From Primorskyibacter flagellatus (GTDB taxonomy: Bacteria; Pseudomonadota; Alphaproteobacteria; Rhodobacterales; Rhodobacteraceae), in assembly GCF_014638275.1 (NCBI RefSeq), contig NZ_BMFJ01000002.1, forward strand, positions 744,001-808,000: a stretch of 64,000 nucleotides of DNA. Reading direction: 5' to 3'. Under the pieces are notes generated by a model, which was not told where the DNA came from, did no database searches, and saw only the letters and a list, made by a program, of their open reading frames with translations. Below are positions 47,226 to 59,313 of this stretch, in pieces. Position numbers and translations under genes: made by a program. Position 1 is the first letter of the stretch, and the number at the start of each line of letters is the position of its first letter.

Positions 47226-49739
47226 ATGAACCATATGAGCGACAACGACGGAAAGAAAACTCTGGGTGTACGTGGCGGCGGTCCCTCTTCCGGGAACGTG
47301 AAGCAGAGCTTCAGCCATGGCCGCACCAAGAACGTCGTGGTGGAAACGAAGCGCAAGCGGGTCGTGGTGCCCAAGCCCGGCGCCGGCAAGCCCGGCGGCA
47401 CCGGCTCTCTTGGCGGTGATCCGTCCAAGCGCCCCGCCGGCATCACCGATGCGGAGATGGAACGCCGTCTCAAGGCCGTGCAGGCCGCGAACGCCCGTGC
47501 AGCAGAGGAAGAGGCGCAGCGCGAGGCCGACGAAAAGGCCCGCGAGGAGGAGCGTGAGCGCCGCCGCGAGGAAGCCGAACAGAAGGCCCGCGAGGAGAAA
47601 GAGCGCGAAGAGGCCCTTAAAGCCAAGGCCGAAGAAGAGGAACGCGTCCGCCGCGAGGCAGAGACCGCCGCGAAGCGCGCGGCCGCCGCCCCGGTTGCCG
47701 ATCCCGCCGATGACGGCGGAGCCTCGCGCGCCGCCAAGTCCGGCGCCGCCCGCCCCGCCCCCTCGGATCGTCCCGCGCGCGCGAACACCAAGACGGACCG
47801 CGACGACGGTGCCGGGCGTGGCAAGGGCCGCGATGACGGCCGTCGTGCCGGCAAGCTGACCCTGAACCAGGCCCTGACCGGCGGCGAAGGCGGCCGGCAG
47901 AAATCCATGGCGGCGATGAAGCGCAAGCAGGAGCGTGCGCGCCAGAAGGCCATGGGCGGCCCCGTCACCCGCGAGAAGGTCGTGCGCGACGTTCAGGTGC
48001 CCGAAGCGATCATGGTCGGCGAACTCGCCAACCGGATGGCCGAACGTGTCGGCGACGTCGTGAAGGCGCTGATGCAGAACGGCATGATGGTCACCCAGAA
48101 CCAGACCATCGACGCCGATACCGCCGAACTCATCATCGAGGAATTCGGCCACAACATCGTGCGTGTCTCTGACTCCGACGTCGAGGACGTGATCAAGGTC
48201 GAGGACGACAAGCCCGAAGACCTGAAGCCGCGTGCCCCGGTGGTGACCATCATGGGCCACGTCGACCACGGCAAGACCTCTCTTCTCGACGCGATCCGCA
48301 ACGCCAAGGTGGTTGCGGGCGAAGCCGGGGGGATCACCCAGCATATCGGTGCCTATCAGGTCGTGACGGACAGCGGTCAGACGCTGACCTTCCTCGATAC
48401 GCCGGGCCACGCGGCCTTCACCTCCATGCGTGCCCGTGGTGCGCAGGTGACGGACATCGTGGTTCTGGTTGTGGCGGCCGACGACGCCGTGATGCCGCAG
48501 ACGGTCGAGGCGATCAATCACGCCAAGGCCGCCGGGGTCCCGATGATCGTGGCGATCAACAAGATCGACAAGCCCGAGGCGAACCCCCAGAAGGTCCGCA
48601 CCGACCTGCTCCAGCACGAAGTCATCGTTGAAAAGATGTCCGGCGACGTGCAGGACGTGGAGGTTTCGGCCCACACCGGCGACGGTCTCGACGACCTGCT
48701 CGAAGCCATCGCGCTGCAGGCCGAGGTGCTCGAGCTCAAGGCCAACCCCGACCGCGCCGCCCTCGGCGCCGTGATCGAGGCGCAGCTTGACGTGGGCCGC
48801 GGCCCGGTTGCCACCGTTCTGGTGCAGAACGGCACGCTGCGGCAGGGCGACATCTTTGTCGTCGGCGAACAGTACGGCAAGGTCCGCGCGCTGGTGAACG
48901 ACAAGGGCGAACGTGTCAAAGAGGCCGGTCCGTCGGTTCCGGTGGAAGTTCTCGGCCTGAACGGCACACCCGAAGCGGGCGACGTCCTGAACGTGACCTC
49001 GACCGAGGCGCAGGCGCGCGAGATCGCGGAATACCGCGAGAAGGCTGCCAAGGACAAACGCGCCGCCGCAGGTGCTGCCACGACGCTGGAACAGCTGATG
49101 CAGCGCGCCAAGGACGACGAGAATGTGACGGAGATGCCGATCCTCGTGAAGGCAGACGTCCAGGGTTCGGCCGAAGCGATTGTCCAGGCGATGGAAAAGA
49201 TCGGCAACGACGAGGTCCGCGTGCGCGTTCTGCATTCGGGCGTCGGCGCGATCACCGAATCCGACATCGGCCTGGCCGAAGCGTCGGGTGCTCCGGTCTT
49301 CGGCTTCAACGTCCGTGCCAACGCGTCCGCCCGGAACGTGGCGAACCAGAAGGGCGTGGAGATCCGGTACTACTCGGTGATCTACGATCTCGTGGACGAC
49401 GTGAAGGCGGCGGCCTCCGGCCTGCTGTCCAACGAAATCCGCGAGAACTTCATCGGCTACGCACAGATCAAGGAGGTCTTCAAGGTCTCCAACGTTGGCA
49501 AGGTCGCGGGCTGCCTCGTCACCGAAGGCGTTGCGCGCCGCTCTGCCGGTGTGCGCCTGCTGCGCGACGATGTGGTCATCCACGAAGGCACGCTCAAGAC
49601 GCTCAAGCGCTTCAAGGACGAAGTGGCCGAAGTCATCTCGGGCCAGGAATGCGGGATGGCGTTTGAAAACTACGACGACATCCGCGCAGGCGACGTCATC
49701 GAAATCTTCGAACGCGAGGAAGTCGAGCGCACGCTCTGA
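47226..49739 (+). CDS. infB: Translation initiation factor IF-2
   Basis: 837-residue GTPase that delivers initiator tRNA to the 30S subunit. The N-terminal 250 residues are a charged, Ala/Glu/Arg-rich low-complexity region predicted to be helical. The G domain has GHVDHGKTS near 343 and NKID near 445; domains II-IV follow, ending with [16 protein letters not shown]-type sequence. Start at 47226 behind AAGGAAAT; an in-frame ATG three codons later (MSDNDGKK) could be used too. Last gene of the operon; a strong terminator follows. Confidence 0.96.
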   Translation: MNHMSDNDGKKTLGVRGGGPSSGNVKQSFSHGRTKNVVVETKRKRVVVPKPGAGKPGGTGSLGGDPSKRPAGITDAEMERRLKAVQAANARAAEEEAQREADEKAREEERERRREEAEQKAREEKEREEALKAKAEEEERVRREAETAAKRAAAAPVADPADDGGASRAAKSGAARPAPSDRPARANTKTDRDDGAGRGKGRDDGRRAGKLTLNQALTGGEGGRQKSMAAMKRKQERARQKAMGGPVTREKVVRDVQVPEAIMVGELANRMAERVGDVVKALMQNGMMVTQNQTIDADTAELIIEEFGHNIVRVSDSDVEDVIKVEDDKPEDLKPRAPVVTIMGHVDHGKTSLLDAIRNAKVVAGEAGGITQHIGAYQVVTDSGQTLTFLDTPGHAAFTSMRARGAQVTDIVVLVVAADDAVMPQTVEAINHAKAAGVPMIVAINKIDKPEANPQKVRTDLLQHEVIVEKMSGDVQDVEVSAHTGDGLDDLLEAIALQAEVLELKANPDRAALGAVIEAQLDVGRGPVATVLVQNGTLRQGDIFVVGEQYGKVRALVNDKGERVKEAGPSVPVEVLGLNGTPEAGDVLNVTSTEAQAREIAEYREKAAKDKRAAAGAATTLEQLMQRAKDDENVTEMPILVKADVQGSAEAIVQAMEKIGNDEVRVRVLHSGVGAITESDIGLAEASGAPVFGFNVRANASARNVANQKGVEIRYYSVIYDLVDDVKAAASGLLSNEIRENFIGYAQIKEVFKVSNVGKVAGCLVTEGVARRSAGVRLLRDDVVIHEGTLKTLKRFKDEVAEVISGQECGMAFENYDDIRAGDVIEIFEREEVERTL

Positions 49740-49759
49740 CTTTTCCCTGCCGGAAAGAA

Positions 49760-49793
49760 AAACGCGCCGCCCTGTGACCGGGGCGGCGCGTTT
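49760..49793 (+). terminator. Intrinsic terminator of the rimP-infB operon
   Basis: Perfect 13-bp stem AAACGCGCCGCCC / GGGCGGCGCGTTT with an 8-base loop, 20 bases after the infB stop, followed by TTTCG. Very stable; the A-rich 5' side (GAAAGAAAAA) would let it work in both directions. Confidence 0.8.
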
Positions 49794-49849
49794 CGTATTC
49801 CGTGAGCGATCAATGCGTTCCGGGTGAAGAGCTCAGCCCCGGAGAGTCA

Positions 49850-49883
49850 AAAAGGGGCGAGCATCCCCTCAAACGCTCGCCCC
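49850..49883 (-). terminator. Intrinsic terminator of the small-protein gene
   Basis: On the minus strand GGGGCGAGC (49883-49875), a 12-base loop, GCTCGCCCC (49862-49854) and TTTTTGA form a textbook intrinsic terminator, 18 bases after the stop codon of the 48-residue gene. Its presence supports that gene being a real, separately transcribed unit. Confidence 0.8.
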
Positions 49884-49901
49884 ATCCTGCGGTATCGTTG
49901 T

Positions 49902-50048
49902 TCAGGCAGCTGCTGCGCCCGAAACCGGAAAACCGCGGAAAATCTGGTTGCCGACCCGCACCTCGACGCGACCGTCGCTGGTGGTTCCGACATACGTCCC
50001 CTGCACCGAAACACAGGACCCAACTGTGATAGTTCTGAGCATAGTCAT
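49902..50048 (-). CDS. Small protein of 48 residues, unknown function
   Basis: Short gene with every sign of being real: a strong ribosome site GGGGAGAAG directly before the ATG at 50048, its own intrinsic terminator, and an A/T-rich upstream region that can hold a promoter (for example TTCATAAATGGGCTAAACTATG on the minus strand, in two parts about 115 bases upstream). The peptide reads as beta-rich: RTITVGSCVSVQGTYVG, then TSDGRVEVRVGNQIFRGFPV and a short Ala-rich tail. No membrane helix, no signal peptide. The alternating hydrophobic pattern suggests a small beta-barrel (SH3- or OB-like). I do not recognise a named family. An alternative start two codons later is possible. Confidence 0.7.
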   Translation of the reverse strand: MTMLRTITVGSCVSVQGTYVGTTSDGRVEVRVGNQIFRGFPVSGAAAA

Positions 50049-50243
50049 CTTCTCCCCACAAAGATTGTTTCCATAGATACCGGAATTCCGGGCGTACGCC
50101 TACTACTTCTTGTGCATAGTTTAGCCCATTTATGAAGATTTTCTGAATTTATTTTAGGCAAACACCTTTTTATCGATTTTTTTATTGCAACGCAGCAATA
50201 ATTGTTGCAGCGCAGCGAAGCTTTTTTGACGCGATTCAGTCCC
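50049..50243. other. A/T-rich gap with direct repeats
   Basis: This 195-base gap is far richer in A/T than its surroundings (runs such as TTTTTATCGATTTTTTTATT). It holds two 12-base direct repeats, TTGCAACGCAGC (50185-50196) and TTGCAGCGCAGC (50205-50216), starting exactly 20 bases apart. It must contain the promoter of the small-protein gene and the 3' end of the mutT transcript. Confidence 0.5.
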
Positions 50244-50645
50244 TTACAGCCAGTCTCGGAGAATCGGTATCAAGGGGATATCCGCCGGAGGCATCGGAAA
50301 ATCGCGCAATTGCTGCGCCCGCGCCCATGCCAGACGCTGTCCTTCGCGCGGCTGAGGCGTGCCCTGCCACTTGCGGCAAGCAAACAGCGGCATGAGCAGA
50401 TGGAAATCGTCATAGGCATGGGATGCAAAGGTCAGCGGGGCGAGGCAGGAATTCCAGGTTTCGATCCCCAGCTCCTCGTGCAGTTCGCGGATCAGCGCGT
50501 CTTCGGGGCTTTCACCCGCTTCGACCTTGCCGCCCGGAAACTCCCACAGCCCTGCCATGGATTTGCCTTCTGGACGTTGCGCCAGCAGCACCCGTCCGTC
50601 CGGATCGATCAGTGCGACGGCGGAAACAAGGACGACCTTCGTCAC
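50244..50645 (-). CDS. mutT: 8-oxo-dGTP diphosphatase MutT
   Basis: 133-residue Nudix enzyme removing oxidised dGTP. Nudix box GGKVEAGESPEDALIRELHEELGI is intact (GGKVEAGE ... RELHEELGI), and LLAQRPEGKSMAGLWEFPGG is the MutT-type substrate region. The start is GTG at 50645 in a GTGA overlap with the argJ stop, so it is translationally coupled to argJ. Third gene of ppiC-argJ-mutT. Confidence 0.93.
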   Translation of the reverse strand: MTKVVLVSAVALIDPDGRVLLAQRPEGKSMAGLWEFPGGKVEAGESPEDALIRELHEELGIETWNSCLAPLTFASHAYDDFHLLMPLFACRKWQGTPQPREGQRLAWARAQQLRDFPMPPADIPLIPILRDWL

Positions 50646-51871
50646 GACCTGTAATCGGCATTGATCGAGATATAGCCATGCGTCAGGTCGCAGGTCCAGA
50701 CCGTCGCCGTTCCGCCGCCAAGGCCGAGGTCGACGCGAATGTCGATCTCCTCACCCTTCATATGCGCGGCGCAGGCCTCCTCTGAATAGGACGGCGCACG
50801 CCAGCCCTTGTCGGCCACCTGTTCGTCGCCGAACCAGATCGACAGCAGATCCCGATCCGCCGCCGCGCCCGACTTGCCGACCGCCATGACGATCCGGCCC
50901 CAGTTGGCGTCTTCCCCCGCGATGGCCGTCTTGACCAGCGGAGAATTGGCGATGGACATGGCATGCACCCGTGCATCGGCATCCGAGGCCGCCCCCGTCA
51001 CGGCGATCTGCACGAATTTCGTCGCGCCCTCGCCGTCCTTCACCACCTGATGCGCCAGATCCAGCATGACGCCCCGCAGCGCGTCGATGAAGGCGGTGTC
51101 CTTTTCGGTCACCCTGACACCCGACGCTCCGGTCGCGGCGCAAAGCAGCGTGTCGGAGGTGGAGGTGTCGGAATCCACGGTGATGCAGTTGAAGGTCAGG
51201 TCGGCATTGGCCGACACCATGGACTGCAGCACGGGACGGTCGATGGCGGCATCCGTAAAGATGTAGACCAGCATCGTCGCCATGTCCGGCGCGATCATGC
51301 CCGACCCCTTGGCGATCCCGGCGATCTTCACCACTTGCCCGCCGACCGATACCTCAGCCGCCGCGCCCTTAGGATAGGTGTCGGTCGTCATGATCGCCCT
51401 GGCGGCGGCCGCGATCCCGCCTGCATCCAGCGCGCCGGACAGTTCCGCCATCTTCGCGGTGATCCGGTCATGCGGCAGCGGTTCCCCGATCACACCGGTG
51501 GAAGAGGAGAAGACGCGCGACTCCTCGATCCCGAGCGCCTTTGCCGCTGCCGTTGTCACCGCGCGGGTCGATTCGACCCCGTTGCGGCCCGTGAAGGCGT
51601 TGGAGTTGCCCGAATTCACGATGATCGCCGCCGCACCTGTGCCGTCGCCGCCGATCTTGGCCTGACAGTCCAGCACCGGCGCCGACCGGGTCGCCGACCG
51701 GGTGAACACCCCCGCTACCGAAGTCCCCGGCGCCAGACGCGCCAGCATGACATCGGTACGCCCCTTGTATTTCACCCCCGCCTGCGCGGTTGCGAATTCC
51801 ACCCCGCCGATCACCGGCAGGTCGGGAAAGGCCGCGGGGGCCAGGGGCGAAAGCGGGGGCGTACCACCCAT
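50642..51871 (-). CDS. argJ: Bifunctional ornithine acetyltransferase / N-acetylglutamate synthase
   Basis: 409-residue enzyme of the cyclic arginine pathway, moving acetyl from N-acetylornithine to glutamate. The self-cleavage site is in MIAPDMATML: Thr 199 becomes the N-terminal nucleophile of the beta chain after processing. KGSGMIAPDMATML and the C-terminus THGYISINADYRS are hallmarks. Starts one base after ppiC ends and overlaps mutT. Together with argG elsewhere in this window it serves arginine synthesis. Confidence 0.95.
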   Translation of the reverse strand: MGGTPPLSPLAPAAFPDLPVIGGVEFATAQAGVKYKGRTDVMLARLAPGTSVAGVFTRSATRSAPVLDCQAKIGGDGTGAAAIIVNSGNSNAFTGRNGVESTRAVTTAAAKALGIEESRVFSSSTGVIGEPLPHDRITAKMAELSGALDAGGIAAAARAIMTTDTYPKGAAAEVSVGGQVVKIAGIAKGSGMIAPDMATMLVYIFTDAAIDRPVLQSMVSANADLTFNCITVDSDTSTSDTLLCAATGASGVRVTEKDTAFIDALRGVMLDLAHQVVKDGEGATKFVQIAVTGAASDADARVHAMSIANSPLVKTAIAGEDANWGRIVMAVGKSGAAADRDLLSIWFGDEQVADKGWRAPSYSEEACAAHMKGEEIDIRVDLGLGGGTATVWTCDLTHGYISINADYRS

Positions 51872-51872
51872 G

Positions 51873-52793
51873 TCACTTCTCCAGCAGGTCGAGATTGCTC
51901 AGGTTCGCGGGGTCGATGCCTTCGGCACCGCTCTTGTCGACATTCGCTTTTTCGACCAGCGCGTCAATATGCGCCTTCACGGCCTCCTGTTCGACCTGTG
52001 CCTTCAGCTCGCCCCGGACCTCGTCCAGAGCGGGGGCTTCCTTGACCCGCGTTTCCTCCAGCTTGATGACGTGCCAGCCGAACTGGGTCTTCACCGGATC
52101 GGACACGGCGCCCGGCTCCATCGCCATGACGGCGGTTTCGAATTCCGGCACCATCATGCCCTTGCCGAACCAGCCAAGCGCACCGCCGTTCGGACCCGAC
52201 GGCCCGGTCGATTTCGCCTTGGCGACCTCGGCAAAGTCGGCACCGCCCTTGACTTCCTCGGCCACGGCCTTGGCTTCTTCCTCGGTCTCCACGAGGATAT
52301 GCGCAGCCTTGAACTCCGTCTCACCCTCCGCATTGGCATAGGTCGCGTCATAGGCCTTCTGAATCGCCTCGTCGGTCACCGCGGTCTCAAGCAGCTCCCC
52401 GACCTCTTCCGCGGCGAGCAGCGCGCGCTCCTCGTTCTCCATCGCGAGCCGCACCCGGACCGGTATGTCGCCGGAGTAGTTGCCCTGAAGCGCGCTCTGC
52501 TGGATCAGCTGGTCGAGGATCCCCTGAAACAGCACGTTGTCGGGAAGCTGGGCGTATTGCTGCGGCAGCGACTGCCGGATCAGGATCATGTGGCCAAGGG
52601 TGATATCCTTGCCGTTCACGGTGGCGACCACGGTCTCGGCGGTCACGTCCTTGGCCGGGGTCGAAGAGGCGGTCTCCTCCGTCGTGGCGGCGGGGGCTTC
52701 GGTTGCCGGCGCGGTGGTGTCCTGTGCCCATGCCGGGGCAGAGAGGGCGAGGGCAAACGCCATTGCGGCGGAGCGCTGGAATCGTTGCGTCAT
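51873..52793 (-). CDS. Periplasmic parvulin-type peptidyl-prolyl isomerase
   Basis: 306-residue exported folding factor. A Sec signal (cleavage after PAWA near 22) leads to a Thr/Ala-rich linker, an N-terminal helical region and a PpiC rotamase domain (about 160-255: AAHILVETEEEA, GGALGWFGKGMMVPEFE, TQFGWHVIKLEE). It assists folding of secreted proteins. Divergent from secA with 175 bases between; sharing a control region with the export ATPase fits its function. Confidence 0.92.
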   Translation of the reverse strand: MTQRFQRSAAMAFALALSAPAWAQDTTAPATEAPAATTEETASSTPAKDVTAETVVATVNGKDITLGHMILIRQSLPQQYAQLPDNVLFQGILDQLIQQSALQGNYSGDIPVRVRLAMENEERALLAAEEVGELLETAVTDEAIQKAYDATYANAEGETEFKAAHILVETEEEAKAVAEEVKGGADFAEVAKAKSTGPSGPNGGALGWFGKGMMVPEFETAVMAMEPGAVSDPVKTQFGWHVIKLEETRVKEAPALDEVRGELKAQVEQEAVKAHIDALVEKANVDKSGAEGIDPANLSNLDLLEK

Positions 52794-52968
52794 GTACTGA
52801 ACCTTCGATGTGCTGCGACAGGGCGCGGCGTTGACAGTGCAGGGGGGTCCCCTTACATCGCACTATGGCTTTGCGGGCCCCCCGTCTCGGGCCTGTCTTA
52901 TTGGCTGCGGCGCAGGGGTACAAGCGACGCGCCAACACATCGGTGTCAACAAGCGGAACGGATCTGAC

Positions 52969-55707
<2,739 letters not shown>

Positions 55708-55822
55708 CCATCGGACCCAGCCGACAAGCATGACGGGAGTGCGACGTTAATCTTTCGCGCCCCTGCCACAACATTGCCCTTTTTTCCGGTCATCTTCGTG
55801 GCACGAACGATCGGAGAAGACG

Positions 55823-56881
55823 ATGTTTGACGTCAAAACTGTCGCAATCGCCGGGGGAACCCTGGTGCTTGCCGCCGGTGCCGGGCTCTACATGCAGGCC
55901 GCGCCCGCCGCGCCTGTGCACGCGACCGCACCTGCCCCAGTCGATGACATGCCCATGCCTGCCGAGGCCATGGCCGAACACACCCTGGCCGCCCTTCCGG
56001 ACGAGGCAGAGGCGCCCGCCGATCTGGACGAAACCCCGGTTGAACTGGCCGCGATCACCCTGACCTCCTCCGACGTCACGGACCTGCCGGTCACGATGAC
56101 CGCCGATGCCTTCCCTGCCACGCCGACGCTCGCCGCGGCGTCTTCGGACGACCTGATGCAGCCGGACCCGGAACCGCAGCCCGAACCGGCCGCGGAACCC
56201 GACTGCACCGTCGACCTGACCGGAGAATCCCGCGCCGCCGCCATGGTGGCGCTGACCCTCTCTGCCGCCTGCCAGCCGAACGCGCGCGTTCTGTTCAAGC
56301 ATGCCGGCATGAACTTCACCGCCGCCACGGATGAGACCGGCTCCGTCACGGTCGAGGTCCCGGCCCTGGCGGAGGACGCCACCTTCATCGCCATGCTCGA
56401 CGACGGCAACGGCGCGGCCGTGGAAATGACCGTCGACAGCCTGTTCTTCTACGACCGCGCCATCGTGCAATGGCGTGGCGATGCCGGGATCGGCATTCAC
56501 GCCCTGGAATTCGGCGCCACCTATGACGACGCCGGCCATGTCTGGTCCGGCGCCCCCCGCGACGCGACCGTCGCCGCGCGTGGCGAAGGCGGCTTCGTTG
56601 TCCGCCTGGGTGATACCGAGATCGACGGCGCCAGCATGGTCGACGTCTACACCTTCCCGACCGCCACCACCAAGCTGTCCGGCGACGTCGACCTGAGCGT
56701 AGAGGTCGAGGTCACCGACCTGAACTGCGGCCGCGACGTGTCGGCCGAGGTACTCAAGGTCTCGCAGGGCATGGCCTCTCCGGTGACGAAGCTTGCCATG
56801 ACGATGCCGGACTGCGATGCGGTCGGCGACTATCTCCTGTTGAATAATCTCGTCGATGACCTGAAGATCGCCTCCAGGTAA
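55823..56881 (+). CDS. Exported or membrane-anchored protein of unknown function downstream of secA
   Basis: 352-residue protein. The N-terminus VKTVAIAGGTLVLAAGAGLYMQ is one hydrophobic helix (signal or anchor), followed by about 100 residues rich in Ala, Pro, Asp and Glu, probably disordered. From about 128 (DCTVDL) to the end there is a compact domain with Cys residues near 128, 151, 316 and 338 that could pair in the periplasm, with many short beta-type segments. I recognise no family. The repeated acidic/Pro stretch suggests a spacer reaching through the periplasm. Start behind GGAGAAGACG. Followed after 21 bases by the PstS-OmpA fusion, so the two may work together in the envelope. Confidence 0.8.
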   Translation: MFDVKTVAIAGGTLVLAAGAGLYMQAAPAAPVHATAPAPVDDMPMPAEAMAEHTLAALPDEAEAPADLDETPVELAAITLTSSDVTDLPVTMTADAFPATPTLAAASSDDLMQPDPEPQPEPAAEPDCTVDLTGESRAAAMVALTLSAACQPNARVLFKHAGMNFTAATDETGSVTVEVPALAEDATFIAMLDDGNGAAVEMTVDSLFFYDRAIVQWRGDAGIGIHALEFGATYDDAGHVWSGAPRDATVAARGEGGFVVRLGDTEIDGASMVDVYTFPTATTKLSGDVDLSVEVEVTDLNCGRDVSAEVLKVSQGMASPVTKLAMTMPDCDAVGDYLLLNNLVDDLKIASR

Positions 56882-56902
56882 CTGGCGGTTTTCGGGGTCT
56901 CC

Positions 56903-58459
56903 ATGACAGGACTGCGTGCGGCGCTCTGCGCCGCATTTTTCATGTGTCACGCGGGGATTGCCCCGGCTCAGGATGTCACCCTGTCCTCGCGCGACGGTTC
57001 GGTCACGATCCGCGGGATGCTGCTTGGGTTCGACGGGGCCTACTACCGGGTGGAAACCGAATTCGGTGAGCTGACGCTCGACAGTTCCGGCGTGACCTGC
57101 GACGGGCCGGGCTGTCCCGGCCTTGGCCCGTTTGTCGCCGAATTCGCCATCTCGGGTGCTGCCGTCGGGGCCGAGGTGCTGATTCCCGCCCTGCTGCGCG
57201 CCTTCGCCGATCAGGCGGGCTACGGGTTCGCCACCGCGATGGACGGCGAGGGGCGGACGGTGATCTCTCTCTCCGACCCGGTCACCGCAACGGACCTTGG
57301 CCGCTTCACCATCCGCGCCTCCAACAGCGACGAAGGCTTTGCCGACCTTCTGGCGAACGAAGCCGACCTTGTCGTCGCCCTGCGCGAAATCCACCCCGGA
57401 GAGCTGCACCGCGCGATAGAGGCGGGCATGGGCAACCTGCGCGCCACCGGCCGCTTCCGCGTCGTCGCGCTGGATGCCCTTGTTCCCGTTGTCGCGCCCG
57501 GCAATCCCGTGCAATCCATCACTCTGCCTGACCTGGCCCGCGTCTTTTCCGGAGAAATCGACAACTGGGCCGCGCTTGGCGGTCCCGACGCCCCGATCGT
57601 GCCGCATCTGCGCGACGCCCGGTCCGGACTGGGACAATTGGTTGAGGAACGCCTGCTGGCCCCCGTCGGTGCCGTGCTCTCCCCCGCCGCGCTCCGTCAC
57701 GACAGCGATCAGGACCTGACCGAAACCGTGTTATCGGACCCCTTCGCCATCGGCATGACCGCCGTATCCGCCGCCGACGGGACCGTGCAGCTTGGCCTCT
57801 CCGGGGCCTGCGGCTTTACGATTGCCGCGACCCGGCGCAACGCCAAGACCGAGGACTACCCGCTCACCGCGCCCGTATTCCTTTACCTGCCCGCCCGCCG
57901 GATGCCGCAGCTTGCCCGCGATTTCCTCGCCTTCACCCGCCAGCCCGCCGCGCAACTCGCCATCCGGGATGCCGGATTCATCGACCAGCTGCCCGAACAG
58001 ATCACGCCCGAGGATCAGGGCGCCCGTTTCGCCAACGCCATCCTGCAGGCCGGGCCGGAGGTGACGCTGGACGACCTGCAGCGCATGACCCGCACGTTGA
58101 CGCCCATGAATCGCCTGTCCCTGACCTTCCGCTTCGATGCCGGGTCGGCGCTGCTGGATGCGCAGTCCCGGTCCAACGTGGAACAGCTTGCCGCGGGGAT
58201 CGAGGCCGGAGCCTATGACGGTCACAGGCTGGTCTTCGTCGGCTTTTCCGACGGGCAGGGCGACGCCGGAGGCAACCGCCGCATCGCGATGGAGCGCGCC
58301 GAATCCGTCCGCCGGGCCGTCATGACGCAGGCGCGTTCTGCTGATCTGACCCGCATCGACATGGCGACAGAGGCCTTCGGAGAAGCGATGCCCATGGCCT
58401 GCGACGATTCTGCCTGGGGCCGCCACGCCAACCGCCGGGTCGAGGTCTGGCTGCGCTAG
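56903..58459 (+). CDS. Fusion of phosphate-binding (PstS-like) domain and OmpA peptidoglycan-binding domain
   Basis: 518-residue secreted protein: signal peptide (1-22, cut after APAQ), a short beta-domain of about 50 residues (VTLSSRDGSVTIRG, YRVETEFGELTLDSSGV), a periplasmic-binding-protein domain of the PstS type (about 75-350; LPDLARVFSGEIDNWAALGG, RDARSGLGQLVEE) and a C-terminal OmpA domain (about 395-518; [38 protein letters not shown]). The OmpA part would fix it to peptidoglycan, so the binding domain acts as an anchored sensor or scavenger rather than a free ABC-transporter partner. No phosphate transporter genes lie nearby. The stop overlaps the convergent IclR gene in CTAG. Confidence 0.88.
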   Translation: MTGLRAALCAAFFMCHAGIAPAQDVTLSSRDGSVTIRGMLLGFDGAYYRVETEFGELTLDSSGVTCDGPGCPGLGPFVAEFAISGAAVGAEVLIPALLRAFADQAGYGFATAMDGEGRTVISLSDPVTATDLGRFTIRASNSDEGFADLLANEADLVVALREIHPGELHRAIEAGMGNLRATGRFRVVALDALVPVVAPGNPVQSITLPDLARVFSGEIDNWAALGGPDAPIVPHLRDARSGLGQLVEERLLAPVGAVLSPAALRHDSDQDLTETVLSDPFAIGMTAVSAADGTVQLGLSGACGFTIAATRRNAKTEDYPLTAPVFLYLPARRMPQLARDFLAFTRQPAAQLAIRDAGFIDQLPEQITPEDQGARFANAILQAGPEVTLDDLQRMTRTLTPMNRLSLTFRFDAGSALLDAQSRSNVEQLAAGIEAGAYDGHRLVFVGFSDGQGDAGGNRRIAMERAESVRRAVMTQARSADLTRIDMATEAFGEAMPMACDDSAWGRHANRRVEVWLR

Positions 58460-59211
58460 AAGTCGCCCCGCCCCGACAGGTCCGCCGCGATGCCCGTGAC
58501 CAGCCCGACGCAGCGCGCCACCTTCTCCGGCGTCATACGCGCGGCGAGACCGGAGACGGAGACTGCAGCCACCGCGTCCCCCTCCGGTCCGCGAACAACG
58601 GCGGCGACACAGCGCAGGCCGATCACGAATTCCTCGTCATCCAGCGCATAGCCCTGCGCCCGGATCTGCGCGATTTCGGCATGAACAGTGTCTAATCTCG
58701 TCAGGCTCTTCGCCGTGGCCGGGGTCAGCCCGTAAAGATCCACCAGCCTGTCGATCTGCTCGTCTTCCCAGGTCGCCACGATCGCCTTGCCCATGCCGGA
58801 ACAGAAGATCGGCGCGTGCCCTCCGGGCGGAGAGATCGCGCGCATGATCTCCCGGCTTTCGGCCTGCGCGACGGTGATGACGTGCCCGTCTTCGATCACG
58901 CCAAGGTTCGCCGTTTCGCGCGTGGCATCCCTGAGCCGTCGGAGGTACGGCATCGCCGGGGCCAGCAGGTTCCGCGCCGTGCCCCAGGCTGCACCGACCG
59001 AATGCGCGCGGCTGCCGATATGCCATCGCCCCGTCGCCGCGTCCGTCTGCACGAAGCCGCGCTGTTCCAGTGTGGTCAGAAGCCGGTGCGTGGTCGACAC
59101 GGCCAGCGCGGCGGCGCGGGCAAGGTCCGACAGCCGGTGCCCCTCGGGCTCGGCGGCGATCAGTTCCAGCAGGGTCAGGGCCCGGTCAAGCGACTGCACG
59201 GCGGTTGTCAT
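58456..59211 (-). CDS. IclR-family transcriptional regulator
   Basis: 251-residue IclR regulator: N-terminal winged helix (about 1-65, [20 protein letters not shown]) and GAF-like effector domain ([45 protein letters not shown]). Divergent from malate synthase G with 102 bases between, so control of glcB by glyoxylate or a related acid is the simplest model, as IclR itself controls the glyoxylate shunt. Its stop overlaps the fusion gene in CTAG. Confidence 0.9.
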   Translation of the reverse strand: MTTAVQSLDRALTLLELIAAEPEGHRLSDLARAAALAVSTTHRLLTTLEQRGFVQTDAATGRWHIGSRAHSVGAAWGTARNLLAPAMPYLRRLRDATRETANLGVIEDGHVITVAQAESREIMRAISPPGGHAPIFCSGMGKAIVATWEDEQIDRLVDLYGLTPATAKSLTRLDTVHAEIAQIRAQGYALDDEEFVIGLRCVAAVVRGPEGDAVAAVSVSGLAARMTPEKVARCVGLVTGIAADLSGRGDF

Positions 59212-59313
59212 GGCCGCACCCTAGCCGCTTTCCACGATGTGGAAAAGTCGTCCGACCCCCGCGCCATGCCGCGGCACGCGATATATGCTGCACGGGAATC
59301 AAGGAGACATGAC

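Noticed and set aside
47043-49583. 846-codon open frame on the minus strand opposite infB
   Set aside because: Antisense shadow produced by the high third-position GC of infB; His/Asp/Gly-rich with no domain.
49810-50061. 83-codon open frame on the minus strand in the infB-mutT gap
   Set aside because: It lies in another frame over the 48-residue gene and runs through that gene's terminator; the shorter frame has the ribosome site.
50185-50216. Two 12-base direct repeats as a CRISPR array or replication iterons
   Set aside because: Only two copies, too short and too closely spaced for CRISPR, and no cas, repA or dnaA genes nearby.
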